Shown: positions 27,392 through 38,976 of the stretch, piece after piece
How the letters are laid out: the number at the start of each line of letters is the position of its first letter
Numbering within the stretch: position 1 is the stretch's first letter
Assembly (NCBI RefSeq): GCF_001027285.1
Contig: NZ_CP011509.1
Span: 6,844,501 to 6,908,500, forward strand
Direction: 5' to 3'
DNA: 64,000 nucleotides
DNA from: Archangium gephyra
GTDB taxonomy: Bacteria; Myxococcota; Myxococcia; Myxococcales; Myxococcaceae
Notes under the pieces: generated by a model
What the model was told of the DNA's origin: nothing
What the model saw: only the letters and a program-made list of their open reading frames with translations
The model's database searches: none
Made by a program: the position numbers and the translations under genes

Positions 27392-28684
27392 CTACGCGGG
27401 CAGCTCGAAAGACATCACCGACTCCACGTGGTGCGTCTGAGGGAACATGTCCACCACCTGCAGCGCCAGCGGCTTGTAACCCGCCTCCACCAGTCCCGCC
27501 GCGTCCCGGGCCAGTGAGCCAGGGTCACACGCCACGTACACCACCCGCCTCACCCCCAGGGCCTTGAGCCACCGGGCGAGCCCTGGCGCCCCCGTCCGGG
27601 GAGGATCCGCCAGCGCGAGGTCGAACCGCTTCCCCTCGCGGATGAGGCCCTCGCACACCTTCCGGGCATCCCCCTGGTGGAACCGGACATTGGCCACCCC
27701 ACCCTCCCGCGCGCTGCGCTGCGCCAACTCCACCGAGGCCGGAGAGGACTCCACCCCCAACACCGATGCCGCGCTCGCCGCCAGCGGGAACGTGAAGTTG
27801 CCGTTGCCCGAGTACAACTCCAATACCGCATCCGCCTCGCGCGGGGCCAGCTCGTACACCGCCGAGGTCACCAGGCCCACGTTGGCCTCCGCGTGCGCCT
27901 GGGAGAAGGCGTCCGGGCGGAGGTACAGCGGCACCTCGGGCCGCAGCGGCGACACCGAGCGCAGCACCGGCTTGCCGATGATGCGCGGCGAGCCCTCCTG
28001 GGGCACCAGCACCGCCCCCTCCAGCCGCAGCGCGCGCACCGCCTTGTCGCACGCCTCCACGTGCCGGGGCGTCGCCTGGCCCTTGAGCATCACCGCGAAG
28101 GCCGCCTTGTCGCCCTCGGCCAGCAGGTGCACCTCCTCCGCGTCCCGGGACAGCGGCTTGAGCAGCGGCCCCAGCTTCCCCGGCAGCCCGGCGAGCGCCG
28201 GCACCAACGCGCCGCACTCGTCCACCGGCACCCGGTCATGGCTCCGCCGCCCGAAGTAGGCCAGGTCCTCCTTGAGGAAGTGCAGCACGGCGCGCCGCCG
28301 GTAGCCGAACTCCGTGGGCGCGATCAGCAGGGGCCGCACCGCGAAGCTGTCCCGCTTCAGCCGGCCCAGGTGCTCCAGGGCGGAGAGGACGATCTCCTGC
28401 TTCGCGGCACGCTGGGCCGATTCGGACAACTCCAGCCAGTCGCACCCGCCACACCGCGCGCTCAGGCCACAGGGCGAGCGCCTCCGGTCCAGACTGGGGG
28501 CCAGCACGTCGCCGATCAGGTACCCGCGCACCACCTTGCCCTCGCGCTCCAGGCGTACGCGCACGCGCTCGCCGGGGAAGGTGCCGGGCACGAAGACGGT
28601 GCGGCCCTCGTACGAGCCCACGCCCTCTCCGAGCTGACCGAGCCGCTCGATCGTCAATTCAATGGGGATATCCGGCAGCAGCAT
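27392..28684 (-). CDS. 23S rRNA (uracil-5-)-methyltransferase RumA/RlmD-like
   Basis: SAM-dependent m5U methyltransferase of the TrmA/RumA family (430 aa). A TRAM domain opens the protein (IERLGQLGEGVGSYEGRTVFVPGTFPGERV). Iron-sulfur cluster cysteines Cys72, Cys78 and Cys81 follow in PCGLSARCGGCDW, then the SAM fold with VLELYSGNGNFTFPLA and DPPRTGAPG. The catalytic Cys is in VYVACDPGSLARD, and a late Glu in ETHHVESV-like TQTHHVESV completes the signature. Whether it modifies U1939 or U747 in 23S rRNA, or tRNA, is not decided by these motifs. It stands alone on the reverse strand. Confidence 0.92.
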   Translation of the reverse strand: MLLPDIPIELTIERLGQLGEGVGSYEGRTVFVPGTFPGERVRVRLEREGKVVRGYLIGDVLAPSLDRRRSPCGLSARCGGCDWLELSESAQRAAKQEIVLSALEHLGRLKRDSFAVRPLLIAPTEFGYRRRAVLHFLKEDLAYFGRRSHDRVPVDECGALVPALAGLPGKLGPLLKPLSRDAEEVHLLAEGDKAAFAVMLKGQATPRHVEACDKAVRALRLEGAVLVPQEGSPRIIGKPVLRSVSPLRPEVPLYLRPDAFSQAHAEANVGLVTSAVYELAPREADAVLELYSGNGNFTFPLAASAASVLGVESSPASVELAQRSAREGGVANVRFHQGDARKVCEGLIREGKRFDLALADPPRTGAPGLARWLKALGVRRVVYVACDPGSLARDAAGLVEAGYKPLALQVVDMFPQTHHVESVMSFELPA

Positions 28685-28775
28685 GGACCTTATTCGACCT
28701 CCATAGCGGCCGGGGTATTCCGCCGCGGCCCCGGGGGGCGGGACCGCGGCGGGAACGACAGGAGACCCGAGGGCC

Positions 28776-29432
28776 TCAGATCTTCATCTCACGCACGTCC
28801 GGGGCGATCTTGAGCTTGGGCTCGGTGATGGCCTGGACCTGCTCCACCGTCACGCCGGGGGCGAGCTCGCGCAGCACGAGGCCCTGGGGCGTCACGTCGA
28901 TGAGGGCGTACTCGGTGACGATGTGGTTGATGCACTTGAGGCCGGTGATGGGGAGGGAGCACTTCTTGAGGATCTTCGGCTTCCCCTCCTTGTTGACGTG
29001 CTCCATGGTCACGAAGACGCGCTTGGCGCCCACCGCGAGGTCCATGGCGCCGCCCGGTCCCTTCACCATCTTGCCGGGGATCATCCAGTTGGCGAGGTCT
29101 CCCTCCTCACTCACCTCCATGGCACCGAGCACGGCCAGGTCCACATGGCCGCCGCGGATCATCCCGAAGGACAGCGCCGAGTCGAAGAAGGCGGCGCCCT
29201 TCACCACCGTCACCGTCTCCTTGCCGGCGTTGATGAGGTCCGGATCCTCCTCGCCCTCCATGGGCCACGGTCCCATGCCGAGAATGCCGTTCTCGGACTG
29301 GAACATGATGTCGATGCCCTTCGGAATGTAGTTGGCAACCAGCGTGGGGATGCCGATTCCGAGGTTCACGTAGTAGCCGTCGCGCAGCTCCTGGGCGATG
29401 CGCTGGGCAATCTGCTCACGGGTCAGGGGCAT
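28776..29432 (-). CDS. scoB: 3-oxoacid CoA-transferase, subunit B
   Basis: Beta subunit of a succinyl-CoA/acetoacetyl-CoA:3-oxoacid transferase (218 aa). It carries the catalytic Glu in QSENGILG, the [14 protein letters not shown] opening, and [16 protein letters not shown] with GGAMDL. It moves CoA between acyl groups, opening the way for acetoacetate or similar acids. Nine bases after subunit A on the reverse strand with a GAGAGGA ribosome binding site. Together with the thiolase just upstream it forms a ketone-body or short-chain acid module. Confidence 0.95.
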   Translation of the reverse strand: MPLTREQIAQRIAQELRDGYYVNLGIGIPTLVANYIPKGIDIMFQSENGILGMGPWPMEGEEDPDLINAGKETVTVVKGAAFFDSALSFGMIRGGHVDLAVLGAMEVSEEGDLANWMIPGKMVKGPGGAMDLAVGAKRVFVTMEHVNKEGKPKILKKCSLPITGLKCINHIVTEYALIDVTPQGLVLRELAPGVTVEQVQAITEPKLKIAPDVREMKI

Positions 29433-29441
29433 GGCGTCCTC

Positions 29442-30140
29442 TCAGGCCTTCTTCTGAACGGTGCGGCGCTCGATCCACTTCTCGAGATTCTTCGACTGGA
29501 TGATCCGGTGCACGAAGATGCCGGGCAGGTGCACCTGATCCGGATCGAGCTCACCGGCGGCCACGATGTGCTCGGCCTCGACGATGGTGACCTTTCCCGC
29601 CATGCACATCATCGGCGAGAAGTTGCGGGCCGTCTTGCGGAACACCAGGTTGCCCCAGGTGTCCGCCTTCCAGGCGCGCACGATGGTGAAGTCCGCCTTG
29701 AGCGGCGTCTCCAGCACGTGCAGCCGCCCGTCGATCATCCGCGTCTCCTTGCCCTTGGCGAGCTCGGTGCCCGCGCCCGAGGGCGTGAAGAAGCCGCCGA
29801 TGCCGCAGCCACCGGCGCGGATGCGCTCGGCCAGCGTGCCCTGCGGGTTGAGCTCCACCTCGAGCTTCCCGGAGAGCATCTGCTGCTCGAAGACCTTGTT
29901 CTCGCCCACGTAGCTGGCGACGATCTTCTTCACCTGGTTGGCCTTGAGGAGAATGCCCAGGCCCAGCTCGGTGGTGCCGCAGTTGTTGGAGATGATGGTG
30001 AGTCCCTGGGTCCCCTTGCGGTGCAGCGCCGCGATGAGGTTCTCGGGATTGCCGCACAGCCCGAAGCCGCCGCTCATCAGCGTGGCGCCATCCGGGATGT
30101 CACGGACGGCCTCGTCCGCGCTCGCGATGATCTTGTTCAT
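29442..30140 (-). CDS. scoA: 3-oxoacid CoA-transferase, subunit A
   Basis: Alpha subunit of the same CoA-transferase (232 aa). Diagnostic segments are the start MNKIIASADEAVRDIPDGATLMSGGFGLCGNPE, with the Gly-rich CoA-binding loop, GAGTELAKGKE and TRMIDGR. AGGAGG precedes the ATG. The gene lies between the thiolase (upstream on this strand) and scoB, giving the order thiolase, scoA, scoB. A REP-like hairpin sits between it and the thiolase. Confidence 0.95.
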   Translation of the reverse strand: MNKIIASADEAVRDIPDGATLMSGGFGLCGNPENLIAALHRKGTQGLTIISNNCGTTELGLGILLKANQVKKIVASYVGENKVFEQQMLSGKLEVELNPQGTLAERIRAGGCGIGGFFTPSGAGTELAKGKETRMIDGRLHVLETPLKADFTIVRAWKADTWGNLVFRKTARNFSPMMCMAGKVTIVEAEHIVAAGELDPDQVHLPGIFVHRIIQSKNLEKWIERRTVQKKA

Positions 30141-30174
30141 GAACCCCTCCTACGAGAACGGGGCGAGGGCCCAT

Positions 30175-30211
30175 GGACCCTCACCCCGCCCCTCTCCCAG
30201 GGGGAGAGGGA
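30175..30211. repeat. REP-like GC-rich inverted repeat, copy 3
   Basis: GACCCTCACCCCGCCCCTC followed by TCCCAGGGGGAGAGGG lies in the gap between the thiolase stop and scoA. The same family as the other copies. Lying inside a same-strand gene series, it may lower expression of the downstream genes or stabilise the upstream mRNA. Confidence 0.8.
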
Positions 30212-30230
30212 GTGTTCGTCCCGTGTTGGA

Positions 30231-31409
30231 CTAGCGCTCCACCATCAGCGCGATGCCCTCGCCGCCGCCGATGCAGAGCGACGCCACGCCGCGCTTCTTG
30301 TTCGTGTCCTGCAGCGTGTGCACCAGCGTCACCAGCAGGCGCGCGCCCGAGGCGCCGATCGGGTGGCCGAGCACCACCGCGCCGCCGCGCACGTTCACCT
30401 TCGAGGCCTCCAGGCCGAGCAGCTTGTTGTTGGCCAGGGCCACCACCGCGAACGCCTCGTTGATCTCCCACAGGTCCACGTCGGTGGTCTTGTGGCCGGT
30501 CTTCTTGAGCAGGTTGTTGATGGAGTCCGCCGGAGCGATGGTGAACTCCACCGGCTTGCGGGCGGCCCCGGCGTAGCCGGCGATCCGGCCCAGGACGGTG
30601 CGGCCCTCGGCCTTGGCGCGCTCGGCGCTCATTAGCACCAGCGCCGCGGCGCCGTCGTTGATGGAGGAGGCGTTGGCCGCCGTCACCGTGCCGTCCTTCT
30701 TGAAGACGGGCTTGAGCGTGGGGATCTTGTCCGGCTTGGCGTTCTTCGGGCCCTCGTCCTCGCTCACCACCACGTCACCGCCCTTGCCACCGGGCACGGT
30801 GACGGGGACGATCTCGCGGGTGAACAGGCCGGCCTTCTGGGCCTCGATGGCGCGCTTGGTGGACTCCAGCGCGTACTCGTCCTGGTTGGCGCGGCTGATG
30901 CCCTGGGTGACGGAGCACTCCTCGGCGCAGCTGCCCATGTGGACGTTGCCGTAGGGATCCCACAGGCCGTCGAGGATCATCGCGTCCTTGAACTCCACGT
31001 TGCCCATGCGGGCGCCGCCACGCATCGAGTGGCTCACGTAGGGCGCGTTGCTCATGGACTCCATGCCGCCGACCACCACCACCTCGGCGTCACCCAGCGC
31101 GATCGCCTGGGCGCCGGCGATGACCGCCTTGAGGCCCGAGCCACACACCTTGTTGATGGTGACGGCGGGAACGGTCTCGGGGATGCCGGCGTAGATGGCC
31201 GCCTGACGCGCCGGGGCCTGGCCCACGCCCGCCTGCAGCACGCAGCCCATGATCGTCTCGTTGACCTGAGCGGGAGAGACACCCGAGCGCTCCAGCGCCG
31301 CCTTGATGGCGATGGCGCCGAGCTGGGGCGCCGTCAGCTTGGACAGGGCGCCCTGGAAGGCCCCGATGGGGGTACGCGCCGCGCCGACGATGACCACTTC
31401 ACGAGCCAT
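30231..31409 (-). CDS. acetyl-CoA C-acetyltransferase (thiolase)
   Basis: Thiolase of 392 residues that condenses two acetyl-CoA or cleaves 3-oxoacyl-CoA. The nucleophilic Cys89 is in NKVCGSGLKAV. His of GHPIGASGAR (about 349) and the second Cys in SLCIGGGEG (about 379) complete the active site. The start MAREVVIVGAARTPIG is the classic thiolase II opening, with AAGGAGG before it; the longer frame to 31607 crosses the promoter and terminator area. First gene of the thiolase-scoA-scoB set. Confidence 0.96.
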   Translation of the reverse strand: MAREVVIVGAARTPIGAFQGALSKLTAPQLGAIAIKAALERSGVSPAQVNETIMGCVLQAGVGQAPARQAAIYAGIPETVPAVTINKVCGSGLKAVIAGAQAIALGDAEVVVVGGMESMSNAPYVSHSMRGGARMGNVEFKDAMILDGLWDPYGNVHMGSCAEECSVTQGISRANQDEYALESTKRAIEAQKAGLFTREIVPVTVPGGKGGDVVVSEDEGPKNAKPDKIPTLKPVFKKDGTVTAANASSINDGAAALVLMSAERAKAEGRTVLGRIAGYAGAARKPVEFTIAPADSINNLLKKTGHKTTDVDLWEINEAFAVVALANNKLLGLEASKVNVRGGAVVLGHPIGASGARLLVTLVHTLQDTNKKRGVASLCIGGGEGIALMVER

Positions 31410-31463
31410 GAACTGCCTCCTTGGGATGCTTGGAGATGACTTCGAATAACCCTCGGGAAGGCC

Positions 31464-31492
31464 CTTATCACCACGGCTTGTGGGAGGGTCAA
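31464..31492 (-). promoter_or_regulatory. candidate sigma70-type promoter for the thiolase-CoA-transferase genes
   Basis: On the reverse strand TTGACC (31492-31487) and GATAAG (31469-31464) are 17 bases apart, with a predicted start about 48 bases before the thiolase ATG. Confidence 0.45.
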
Positions 31493-31596
31493 GCCTCCTT
31501 GCCTGCCCCGGAGACGGACCGTCCACTGTCCCGAGAGATGGGCTTCTGGCTCCGAGGACTCCTCGGAATCGACTCATGACACGGCGCGTCGGACCG

Positions 31597-31638
31597 TGGA
31601 AAAACAAACGGCCGAGCCCCCCGAAGGGAGCCCGGCCG
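31597..31638 (-). terminator. Rho-independent terminator of rpsA
   Basis: Reading the reverse strand: a 13-bp GC-rich stem (31638-31626 with 31621-31609, two G-U pairs when transcribed), a TTCG tetraloop, and then TTTGTTTTTCC. It lies 37 bases after the rpsA stop. The G-U pairs make it good only on the reverse strand. Confidence 0.9.
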
Positions 31639-31674
31639 CTGTGTGTGTCCCTCGCGTGAGGGGCGGAGCGCTGA

Positions 31675-33384
<1,710 letters not shown>

Positions 33385-33436
33385 GAGATTGGGAGTCCTT
33401 CGAAACTGGTACAGCTGCCCCCGGTGGTTGACGGCA

Positions 33437-33469
33437 GTCACTCGCGGGGAGCTACGAGTGACCCGCGAG
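33437..33469 (-). promoter_or_regulatory. rpsA: rpsA leader with two mutually exclusive hairpins
   Basis: Two perfect 8-bp inverted repeats overlap in the untranslated leader: 33441-33448 with 33462-33469 (CTCGCGGG/CCCGCGAG), and 33437-33444 with 33455-33462 (GTCACTCG/CGAGTGAC). They share bases, so only one can form at a time. They lie 53-85 bases before the rpsA start codon. S1 represses its own translation through leader structures in enterobacteria, and a similar control is possible here. Confidence 0.5.
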
Positions 33470-33503
33470 CCAACTCCACAACGGAATTGACTCGAAGGCG
33501 CGC

Positions 33504-33533
33504 ACCCTAGACACCGGTTACACCGGCAGTCAA
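33504..33533 (-). promoter_or_regulatory. rpsA: sigma70-type promoter for rpsA
   Basis: On the reverse strand TTGACT (33533-33528), an 18-base spacer and TAGGGT (33509-33504), giving a leader of about 110 bases. The remaining intergenic bases 33534-33748 hold only a weak inverted repeat (33692-33698 with 33712-33718) after the acyl-CoA dehydrogenase stop, a possible terminator without a T-run. Confidence 0.5.
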
Positions 33534-33748
33534 GCGAGCACGCGGTACTTGTTCACAGTCCTGATAATGCGGCCCTGGGTGGACGGGCACCCCCATTCAT
33601 CCAGAGCCCTCGTCCGGCAGGCAGGCTCGCCGGGATTCCGGGGGGTCTGCCGAGGATGGAAAGGTGATACCGCCACCTTCACCGCGCCATCACCCTGGAG
33701 CACGAGGTGCGCCAGGGTCCGTGGGACCTCGGCCAGGAAGGCGGGCGT

Positions 33749-34894
33749 TCAGTCGAGCAGCTTGAACGTCTCGCGGGCGATCACCAGGCGCTGCACCTCG
33801 CTGGTGCCCTCGTAGATGGTCTGCACGCGGGCGTCGCGGAAGTAGCGCTCCACGGGGAACTCGTCGATGTAGCCGTAGCCGCCGTGGATCTGCACCGCCT
33901 TGTCCACCGCGCGGTTGGACATCTCGCTGGCGTACAGCTTCGCCATGGAGGCCTCGCGGGTGAAGGGCCTGCCCTCGTCCTTGAGGAAGGCGGCCCGGTA
34001 CGTCAGCAGCTCGGCCGCCTGGAGCTCCGTGGCCATGTTGGCCAGCATGAAGCGCAGGCCCTGGAACTCGCCAATGGGCTGACCGAAGGCCTTGCGGTCC
34101 TTCGCGTAGCGGATGGAGGCCTCGAGCGCCGCCCGCGCCACGCCGCACGCCTGCGAGGCGATGCCGATGCGCCCACCATCCAGCGCGATCATCGCCAGCT
34201 TGAAACCATCCCCCTCCTTGCCCAGGAGGTTCTCCGCGGGGAGCTCCATGTCCTCGAAGGTGAGGCTCACGGTGTTGGACGCACGCAGGCCCATCTTGTC
34301 CTCGTGCTTGCCGATGATGAGGCCCTTGGTGCCGCCCTCCACGATGAACGCGGAGATGCCCTTGTTCCCCTGCCCTCCCGTGAGGGCCCACACCACCATC
34401 ACCCCTGCGTAGGCGCCGGAGGTGATCCACTGCTTGCTGCCGTTGATGACCCACTTGTCCCCGCGCCGCACCGCCGTGGTGCGCATGGCGCGCGGATCCG
34501 AGCCGGCATGGGACTCGGAGAGCGCGAACGAGCCCACCACCGCCTCGCCCGAGGTGATCCGCGTGACGTACTTCTCGCGCTGGGCCTCGGTACCGAACTT
34601 GTGGATGAGCTCGCCGCACATGTTGGTGACGGCCATGGCCACCGAGGTGGAGGCGCACGCGGCCGCCATCTCCATCATCGCCAGGGCGTAGGAGGCCGTC
34701 CCCGCCTCGGCGCCGCCGTACTGGCCGGGAATGTTCACCCCCATGAGCCCCAGGGAGGCCAGCTCCTTGAAGAGCTCGACGGAGAAGAACTCCTCCTTGT
34801 CGAACTTGCGTGCCTGGGGAGCCACACGCTCGCGGGCGAACTTGCGGGCGGTGTCGCGGATGAGCGTCTGCGTCTCGGTGAGCTCGAGGTTCAC
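33749..34894 (-). CDS. acyl-CoA dehydrogenase
   Basis: Complete flavin-dependent acyl-CoA dehydrogenase of 381 residues. It shows the N-terminal helical domain (LTETQTLIRDTARKFARE), FAD-contact motifs ALSESHAGSDP and WITSGAYAG, and the C-terminal [16 protein letters not shown] followed by the catalytic IYEGTSEVQR. It would dehydrogenate a short- or branched-chain acyl-CoA and pass electrons to ETF. The start is GTG 34894 with AGGA ten bases ahead; the longer open frame to 35152 overlaps another gene. It follows the AgmX/PglI-domain gene by 11 bases and is last in the reverse-strand group. Confidence 0.95.
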   Translation of the reverse strand: MNLELTETQTLIRDTARKFARERVAPQARKFDKEEFFSVELFKELASLGLMGVNIPGQYGGAEAGTASYALAMMEMAAACASTSVAMAVTNMCGELIHKFGTEAQREKYVTRITSGEAVVGSFALSESHAGSDPRAMRTTAVRRGDKWVINGSKQWITSGAYAGVMVVWALTGGQGNKGISAFIVEGGTKGLIIGKHEDKMGLRASNTVSLTFEDMELPAENLLGKEGDGFKLAMIALDGGRIGIASQACGVARAALEASIRYAKDRKAFGQPIGEFQGLRFMLANMATELQAAELLTYRAAFLKDEGRPFTREASMAKLYASEMSNRAVDKAVQIHGGYGYIDEFPVERYFRDARVQTIYEGTSEVQRLVIARETFKLLD

Positions 34895-34905
34895 GGGAGC
34901 GAGTC

Positions 34906-35391
34906 CTACTTGATGGCCTTGAGGTTGAACGGGTACTCGATGGGGTACTCGCGCCCATCCGGAGGCGACGGGAAGTTGATGCCGGAGAGCACGTTCACCA
35001 CGCACTCGTGCAGCCGCGCGTCCTTGATGGTCGTGCCATTCTTGACCACCTTCGCGTTGCGCACGAAGCCGTCGGGCGAGATGGTGAAGGTCGTCATGAT
35101 GCGGCCCTCCTCCACCTTGTTGCCCTTGGCCGCGAGCAGCTCCTCGTAGCACTCCTGCACGTCACGCGAGTGGTACTGCATCACCTCGCGGATGGAGTCC
35201 GGGGTGAAGGGCAGCCGGGTGACGTCCGGAGGCGGAGGCCGCACCGGCTCCGCCTTCTTCTTCTCCTGCGCGGGGGCAGCCGCCTCGGGAGCGGTGTCCT
35301 TGGCGGACGCGCCCTTCTTCGCGGGCGTGCCCTGCGCGAACGCCAGGCCCGACCCGAGCACCACCACCATCAACAGGGAACGGTTCATCAT
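34906..35391 (-). CDS. exported AgmX/PglI C-terminal-domain protein (TonB-like)
   Basis: A 161-residue secreted protein: signal peptide (MNRSLLMVVVLGSGLAFAQ), a Lys/Ala/Pro-rich linker, and a domain with the AgmX/PglI C-terminal pattern. That pattern is visible as IREVMQYHSRDVQECYEELL, GRIMTTFTISPDGFVRNAKVV, LHECVVNVLSGINFPSPPDG and IEYPFNL, with two Cys (about residues 81 and 129) likely to form a disulfide. The domain is TonB-like in layout and occurs repeatedly in myxobacterial envelope and motility proteins. There is no membrane anchor, so it is probably periplasmic. Oddly placed between two acyl-CoA dehydrogenase genes, with only 11- and 14-base gaps. Confidence 0.8.
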   Translation of the reverse strand: MMNRSLLMVVVLGSGLAFAQGTPAKKGASAKDTAPEAAAPAQEKKKAEPVRPPPPDVTRLPFTPDSIREVMQYHSRDVQECYEELLAAKGNKVEEGRIMTTFTISPDGFVRNAKVVKNGTTIKDARLHECVVNVLSGINFPSPPDGREYPIEYPFNLKAIK

Positions 35392-35405
35392 GGACGGCTC
35401 GACTC

Positions 35406-36548
<1,143 letters not shown>

Positions 36549-36664
36549 GGCACTCCTGGTCGGGGAAAGAAGGGCGCGGGGTACATATACGGGGCCACGC
36601 GCCCGGGAACAGCGATTGCAAGAGGGGCAGGCAAGCACGAGTTGCCGCGCCCATTAGTCTGCCC

Positions 36665-36696
36665 GACGGCTCCCCAGAGCAGCCCGGGGAGCCGTC
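36665..36696 (-). terminator. hairpin after the enoyl-CoA hydratase gene
   Basis: A perfect 11-bp stem (GACGGCTCCCC at 36665-36675 with GGGGAGCCGTC at 36686-36696) with a 10-base loop starts 11 bases after the crotonase stop. No T-run follows, so it may be a weak terminator or a 3'-end stabiliser. Confidence 0.6.
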
Positions 36697-36706
36697 CGCT
36701 ACCGGA

Positions 36707-37483
36707 CTACTTGCCGGTGAAGCCGGCCGGACGCTTCTCCAGGAAGGCCTTCATGCCCTCCTTCTGGTCCTCGGAGCCGAAGAGCACCGCGAAGCCCTGG
36801 CGCTCCAGCTCGTTGGCCGCCCGGAGATCCTGATCCGCGCCGAACTCGATGACGCGCTTGGCCTGGGAGATGGCCAGCGGGCCGTTCTTGAGGATCTTCC
36901 CCGCCACCGCCTTGCAGTGGGCCAGGAGCTGATCCGCCGGGAGGACGTCGAGCACCAGGCCGATCTCCCTGGCCTTGGCCGCGTCCAGGCGCTCCCCGGT
37001 GAAGACGAGCTCCTTCGCGCGCATCTTGCCCACCGCGCGGGTGAGCCGCTGCGTGCCGCCGAAGCCCGGGATGACACCGAGGCTCACCTCGGGCAGGCCC
37101 AGCTTCGCCTTCTCCGAGGCGTAGATGAGATCGCACGCGAGGGCCAGCTCGCACCCGCCGCCGAGCGCGAAACCGTTCACCGCGGCGATGGTGGGGATGG
37201 GCAGCTGCTCGAGCGTCTGGAAGGCACGGTGGCCCAGGGCGGCGAACTCCCGCGCTTGCGCCGCGCTGATGGACGCCATCTCGGAGATGTCCGCACCGGC
37301 CACGAAGGCCTTGTCGCCGCCGCCCGTGATGATGAGCGCGCGGGCCGTGGCGGGCAGGGAGTGGAGCGCGGACTCGAGCTCCTGCAGCGTCTTGCTGTTG
37401 AGGGCGTTGAGCGCCTTGGGACGATCGATGGTGAGGATCGCGATCGCGTCCTCGGTCTCCAGGCGGATGTTCTCGTAGGCCAT
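36707..37483 (-). CDS. enoyl-CoA hydratase/crotonase
   Basis: Hydrates trans-2-enoyl-CoA to 3-hydroxyacyl-CoA. The 258-residue crotonase fold shows the oxyanion-hole segments DKAFVAGADISEM and AAVNGFALGGGCELALACDL. Next come the two glutamates expected around LPEVSLGVIPGFGGTQRL (first Glu in the preceding GGCELA, second in PEVSLG). The C-terminus KEGMKAFLEKRPAGFTGK is typical of short-chain enoyl-CoA hydratases. GAGGAG precedes MAYENIRLET. The longer open frame to 37741 crosses a REP-like repeat and is rejected. It lies downstream of the 3-hydroxyacyl-CoA dehydrogenase gene. Confidence 0.95.
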   Translation of the reverse strand: MAYENIRLETEDAIAILTIDRPKALNALNSKTLQELESALHSLPATARALIITGGGDKAFVAGADISEMASISAAQAREFAALGHRAFQTLEQLPIPTIAAVNGFALGGGCELALACDLIYASEKAKLGLPEVSLGVIPGFGGTQRLTRAVGKMRAKELVFTGERLDAAKAREIGLVLDVLPADQLLAHCKAVAGKILKNGPLAISQAKRVIEFGADQDLRAANELERQGFAVLFGSEDQKEGMKAFLEKRPAGFTGK

Positions 37484-37513
37484 GTGGGGCTCCTCAGATG
37501 GGAAGACGGTGAC

Positions 37514-37633
37514 AGGCACCCTCACCCCGACCCTCTCCCGGAGGGAGAGGGGTGTGTGACGAGGGTATTGGGGAGGTTTGACGCGGTGTGCACCCTTCCC
37601 TCTCCCCTCGGGAGAGGGTCGGGGTGAGGGTGC
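37514..37633. repeat. REP-like repeats, copies 4 and 5, in inverted orientation
   Basis: Copy 4 (37514-37552) reads GGCACCCTCACCCCGACCC then TCTCCCGGAGGGAGAGGGG. Copy 5 (37593-37633) is the same element in reverse, ending GGGTCGGGGTGAGGGTGCC. Each forms a hairpin on its own, and together they can pair into one long stem across about 40 bases of loop. They fill the gap between the 3-hydroxyacyl-CoA dehydrogenase stop and the crotonase start. Confidence 0.85.
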
Positions 37634-37646
37634 CTGGATCAGGGGT

Positions 37647-38495
<849 letters not shown>

Positions 38496-38562
38496 GGCGT
38501 TCGAGACCCCTTGCTCGGTAAACGAGGAACCGGGCGCGCTATAGCCCTGGCACCCCCACCGG

Positions 38563-38976
38563 TCAACGGCTCACGGGCACCCGCAGTCCCCGCTCGACGC
38601 GCTCGTCCTCGTCTCCGAGTGTCAGGCGCTCCACAAGCGGAGGCCGGGATGGTCCGCTCTCACCCCGGGCGAACACCCACACCTCGTAGGTCCCCGAGGT
38701 CAGTTCCGTCTCCAGGGTCACCATGCCCGGTGGGCCGGACGGGAAGGAGCGCGTCTCACGCTTCACCAGCTCACCGTCCGCGTTCTTCACCTGGAAGTCG
38801 AGCGCCCGGATGTCGCTCCAGCCCTTGCCCTCCAGCCACCACACCAGCTCGCGCTTGGAGGCGTTCTTGCCCAGCGTCAGCCACAAGACCCACCCGAGCA
38901 GTGCCAGGAGCACCAGCCGCTTCAGCAGCGGGTGTTGCTTCCAGTTCCGCCGCTCGCCGCCCTCCACGCCCCTCAC
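38563..38976 (-). CDS. hypothetical membrane-anchored protein
   Basis: A 137-residue protein with one hydrophobic segment near the N-terminus (LKRLVLLALLGWVLWLTLG), flanked by basic residues, so most of it should be periplasmic. The rest looks beta-rich (DFQVKNADGELVKRETRSF, TLETELTSGTYEVWVFARG), reminiscent of a small Ig-like or C2-like domain. It starts at GTG and overlaps the stop of the preceding gene (GTGA), so the two are translationally coupled. No family recognised. Confidence 0.75.
   Translation of the reverse strand: MRGVEGGERRNWKQHPLLKRLVLLALLGWVLWLTLGKNASKRELVWWLEGKGWSDIRALDFQVKNADGELVKRETRSFPSGPPGMVTLETELTSGTYEVWVFARGESGPSRPPLVERLTLGDEDERVERGLRVPVSR

Noticed and set aside
33549-33815. 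88-codon forward frame in the rpsA/acyl-CoA dehydrogenase gap
   Set aside because: It overlaps the end of the acyl-CoA dehydrogenase on the other strand and shows no protein-like features.
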